The notes under the pieces were generated by a model, which was given only the letters and a program-made list of their open reading frames with translations, was not told where the DNA came from and ran no database searches. This document shows, in pieces, positions 62,642 through 64,000 of a DNA stretch of 64,000 nt. Position numbers and translations under genes: made by a program. How positions within the stretch are numbered: position 1 is the first letter of the stretch; the number at the start of each line of letters is the position of its first letter. Source of the stretch: Anaerolineae bacterium (GTDB taxonomy: Bacteria > Chloroflexota > Anaerolineae > B4-G1); assembly GCA_030612585.1 (NCBI GenBank), contig JAUWNP010000003.1, positions 1 to 64,000 on the forward strand, read 5' to 3'.

Positions 62642-64000
62642 TCACACGTCGAAGTAGAGTTCCATCTCATAGGGATGCGGGCGGTTGCGCACCTGATAGT
62701 ACTCCTCGTCCATCTTGAAAGCGATCCAGCGCTCGACCAAATCCTCGCTGAAGACGTCCCCGGTCAGCAGGAAATCGTGATCGGTCGCCAGGGCGTCCAG
62801 AGCCTCTTTGAGCGAAGAGGGCAGCGGCCGGATCGCCGCCTGCTGCTCATCTGTCCAGGAAAAGACGTCGGCATCTATCGGACCGAAGCCAGCCTCGGTG
62901 GGATCAATCCGGCGGCGGATGCCGTCCAGTCCAGCCAGGAGTTGCGCGGCCAGCGCCAGGTAGGCGTTGCAGGTGGCGTCTGGCGGGCGGAACTCGAAGC
63001 GTACCTGGTCAGGTTGGGTGGCGTAGCGTGGGATGCGTACGGCGGCACTCCGGTTGCCGATGGAGAAGAAGGCATTGACCGGAGCCTCGAAACCAGGCAC
63101 AAGTCGCCGGTAGGAGTTGGTGCTGGGGTTGGTGAAGGCCAGCAGTGCCGGCCCGTGGAGCAGCAGCCCGCCGATGTAGTACAGCGCCGTCTGGCTCAGC
63201 AGACCGTAGCCTGCGGGGTCGTAGAACACATTCTGACCGCCCTTGAACAGATGCTGATGGAAATGCATCCCCGACCCGGCCTCGCCATAGATCGGCTTGG
63301 GCATGAAGGTGGCCGGTCTGGCTATGCCGGTGGGCAACCATTTTGATGACGTACTTGATGATCATCGTCGCGTCACCGGCCCCCATGAGGCCCATCAGCG
63401 GCGTCTCGATCTCGCACTGACCCGGCCCACCCACCTCGTGGTGGTGGTATTTGACCGGCACCCCCATCGTCCGGAGGTGCAGGCTCATCTCGGCGCGCAG
63501 GTTGTAGAGTGTGTCCTTGGGAGGAATGGCGTGATACCCACCGTGAAGCGGGATGTAGTGACCGTGCCCCCCTGCGCCGCTGCGCCAGGCAGCCTCGCCC
63601 GATTCGACGCTGTAGCCAGCACGGTTCATCTCATTCTCGTAGGCCACACTGTCAAAGACGTAAAACTCGAACTCTGGCCCCCACTGGCTCCGGTCGGCGA
63701 TGCCGCTCTCGATCAGGTGCTCCTCGGCACGGCGGGCAATATTGCGCGGGTCGTTGAGAAAGACCGCCTTCGTGTCAGCCTCCAGCGTCGTGCAGATGAA
63801 ACTGAGGGTAGGTGCGTCCCAAAAGGGATCGGCAAAGCCAGTAGAGAGATCAGGCACCAGCACCATGTCACCGGCCTTGACTGACTTCAGGCCGACAGCA
63901 GAGCCATCGAATCCGACACCAGTCTCCATAAGCGCCGGAACAAACTGGCTCTGGGGGATCGTGAGGTGATGCCAACGCCCCCAAAGGTCAGCGAACTTGA
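62642..64000 (-). pseudogene. glnA: Type I glutamine synthetase, frameshifted and truncated by window
   Basis: The 5' part (GVGFDGSAVGLKSVKAGDMVLVPDLSTGF core DGSAVGLKSV; QWGPEFEFYVF; GEAAWRSGAGGHGHYIPLHGG) and the 3' part (ATFMPKPIYGEAGSGMHFHQHLF; NSYRRLVPGFEAP core; RFEFRPPDATCNAY; DFLLTGDVFS) are in different frames. They meet at VAHRH-SQT/ATFMPKP. Removing one base in GGCCGG (63311-63316) restores a single protein. Either the gene is newly broken or the sequence has an indel error. The N-terminus continues past the right edge. Catalytic residues are otherwise intact. Confidence 0.92.

Overview
The window looks like a chromosomal stretch of an uncultured Chloroflexota bacterium, probably Anaerolineae-like. 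This assignment is an inference. It rests on a moderately high G+C content, a B12-dependent (class II) ribonucleotide reductase, giant multi-GAF sensor kinases, secreted proteins ending in a YLPLVLR-type tail, and many short intergenic repeat families typical of this phylum. Most genes lie on the minus strand.

Layout: (1) 1-9.2 kb has a partial MoxR ATPase, a TPR/helix-turn-helix protein, a four-GAF histidine kinase, and an nrdR-nrdJ operon with a tandem NrdR-box pair spaced 31 bp. (2) 9.3-27.2 kb is a nearly complete division and cell wall (dcw) cluster read as mraZ-rsmH-ftsL-ftsI-murF-mraY-orf79-murD-ftsW-murG-cvpA-murC-orf50-murB-ddl-ftsQ-ftsA-ftsZ. It starts at a good sigma-70-type promoter followed by three GTGGGG repeats at 10-bp spacing, the known form of an MraZ operator. 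murE is absent from the run. (3) 27.3-33.2 kb is a redox operon read as SCP2-like, iron alcohol dehydrogenase, extended SDR, flavodoxin-ferredoxin and tungsten aldehyde oxidoreductase, with the relic N-terminus of a second aldehyde oxidoreductase ahead of the SDR. (4) 33.3-41 kb holds a methyltransferase, two small membrane proteins, mfd, pth, a surface protein, and a divergent ECF sigma factor with a membrane partner. (5) 41-51.5 kb is accessory: an XRE regulator with a small coiled-coil protein under a perfect consensus promoter with paired operators, a secreted glycosidase, PadR-MFS, a chromate-resistance domain with a second MFS, a glycosyltransferase, a TalC-like aldolase and a secreted beta-helix protein. 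(6) 51.5-64 kb is a long minus-strand operon from pgm through two deoxynucleoside kinases flanking a six-GAF histidine kinase, then AlaX-like, degenerate MBL-fold and TPR proteins. A frameshifted glnA runs off the right edge.

The most unusual feature is the density of short repeats. At least ten families (heptamer tandems, perfect hairpins, butterfly-shaped arrays, double hairpins) sit between genes. Many also lie in frame inside essential genes (murD, murG, ftsQ, mfd, adh) or supply their last codons (murB, ddl, ftsL, rsmH). No tRNA, rRNA, CRISPR array, insertion sequence or prophage was seen.
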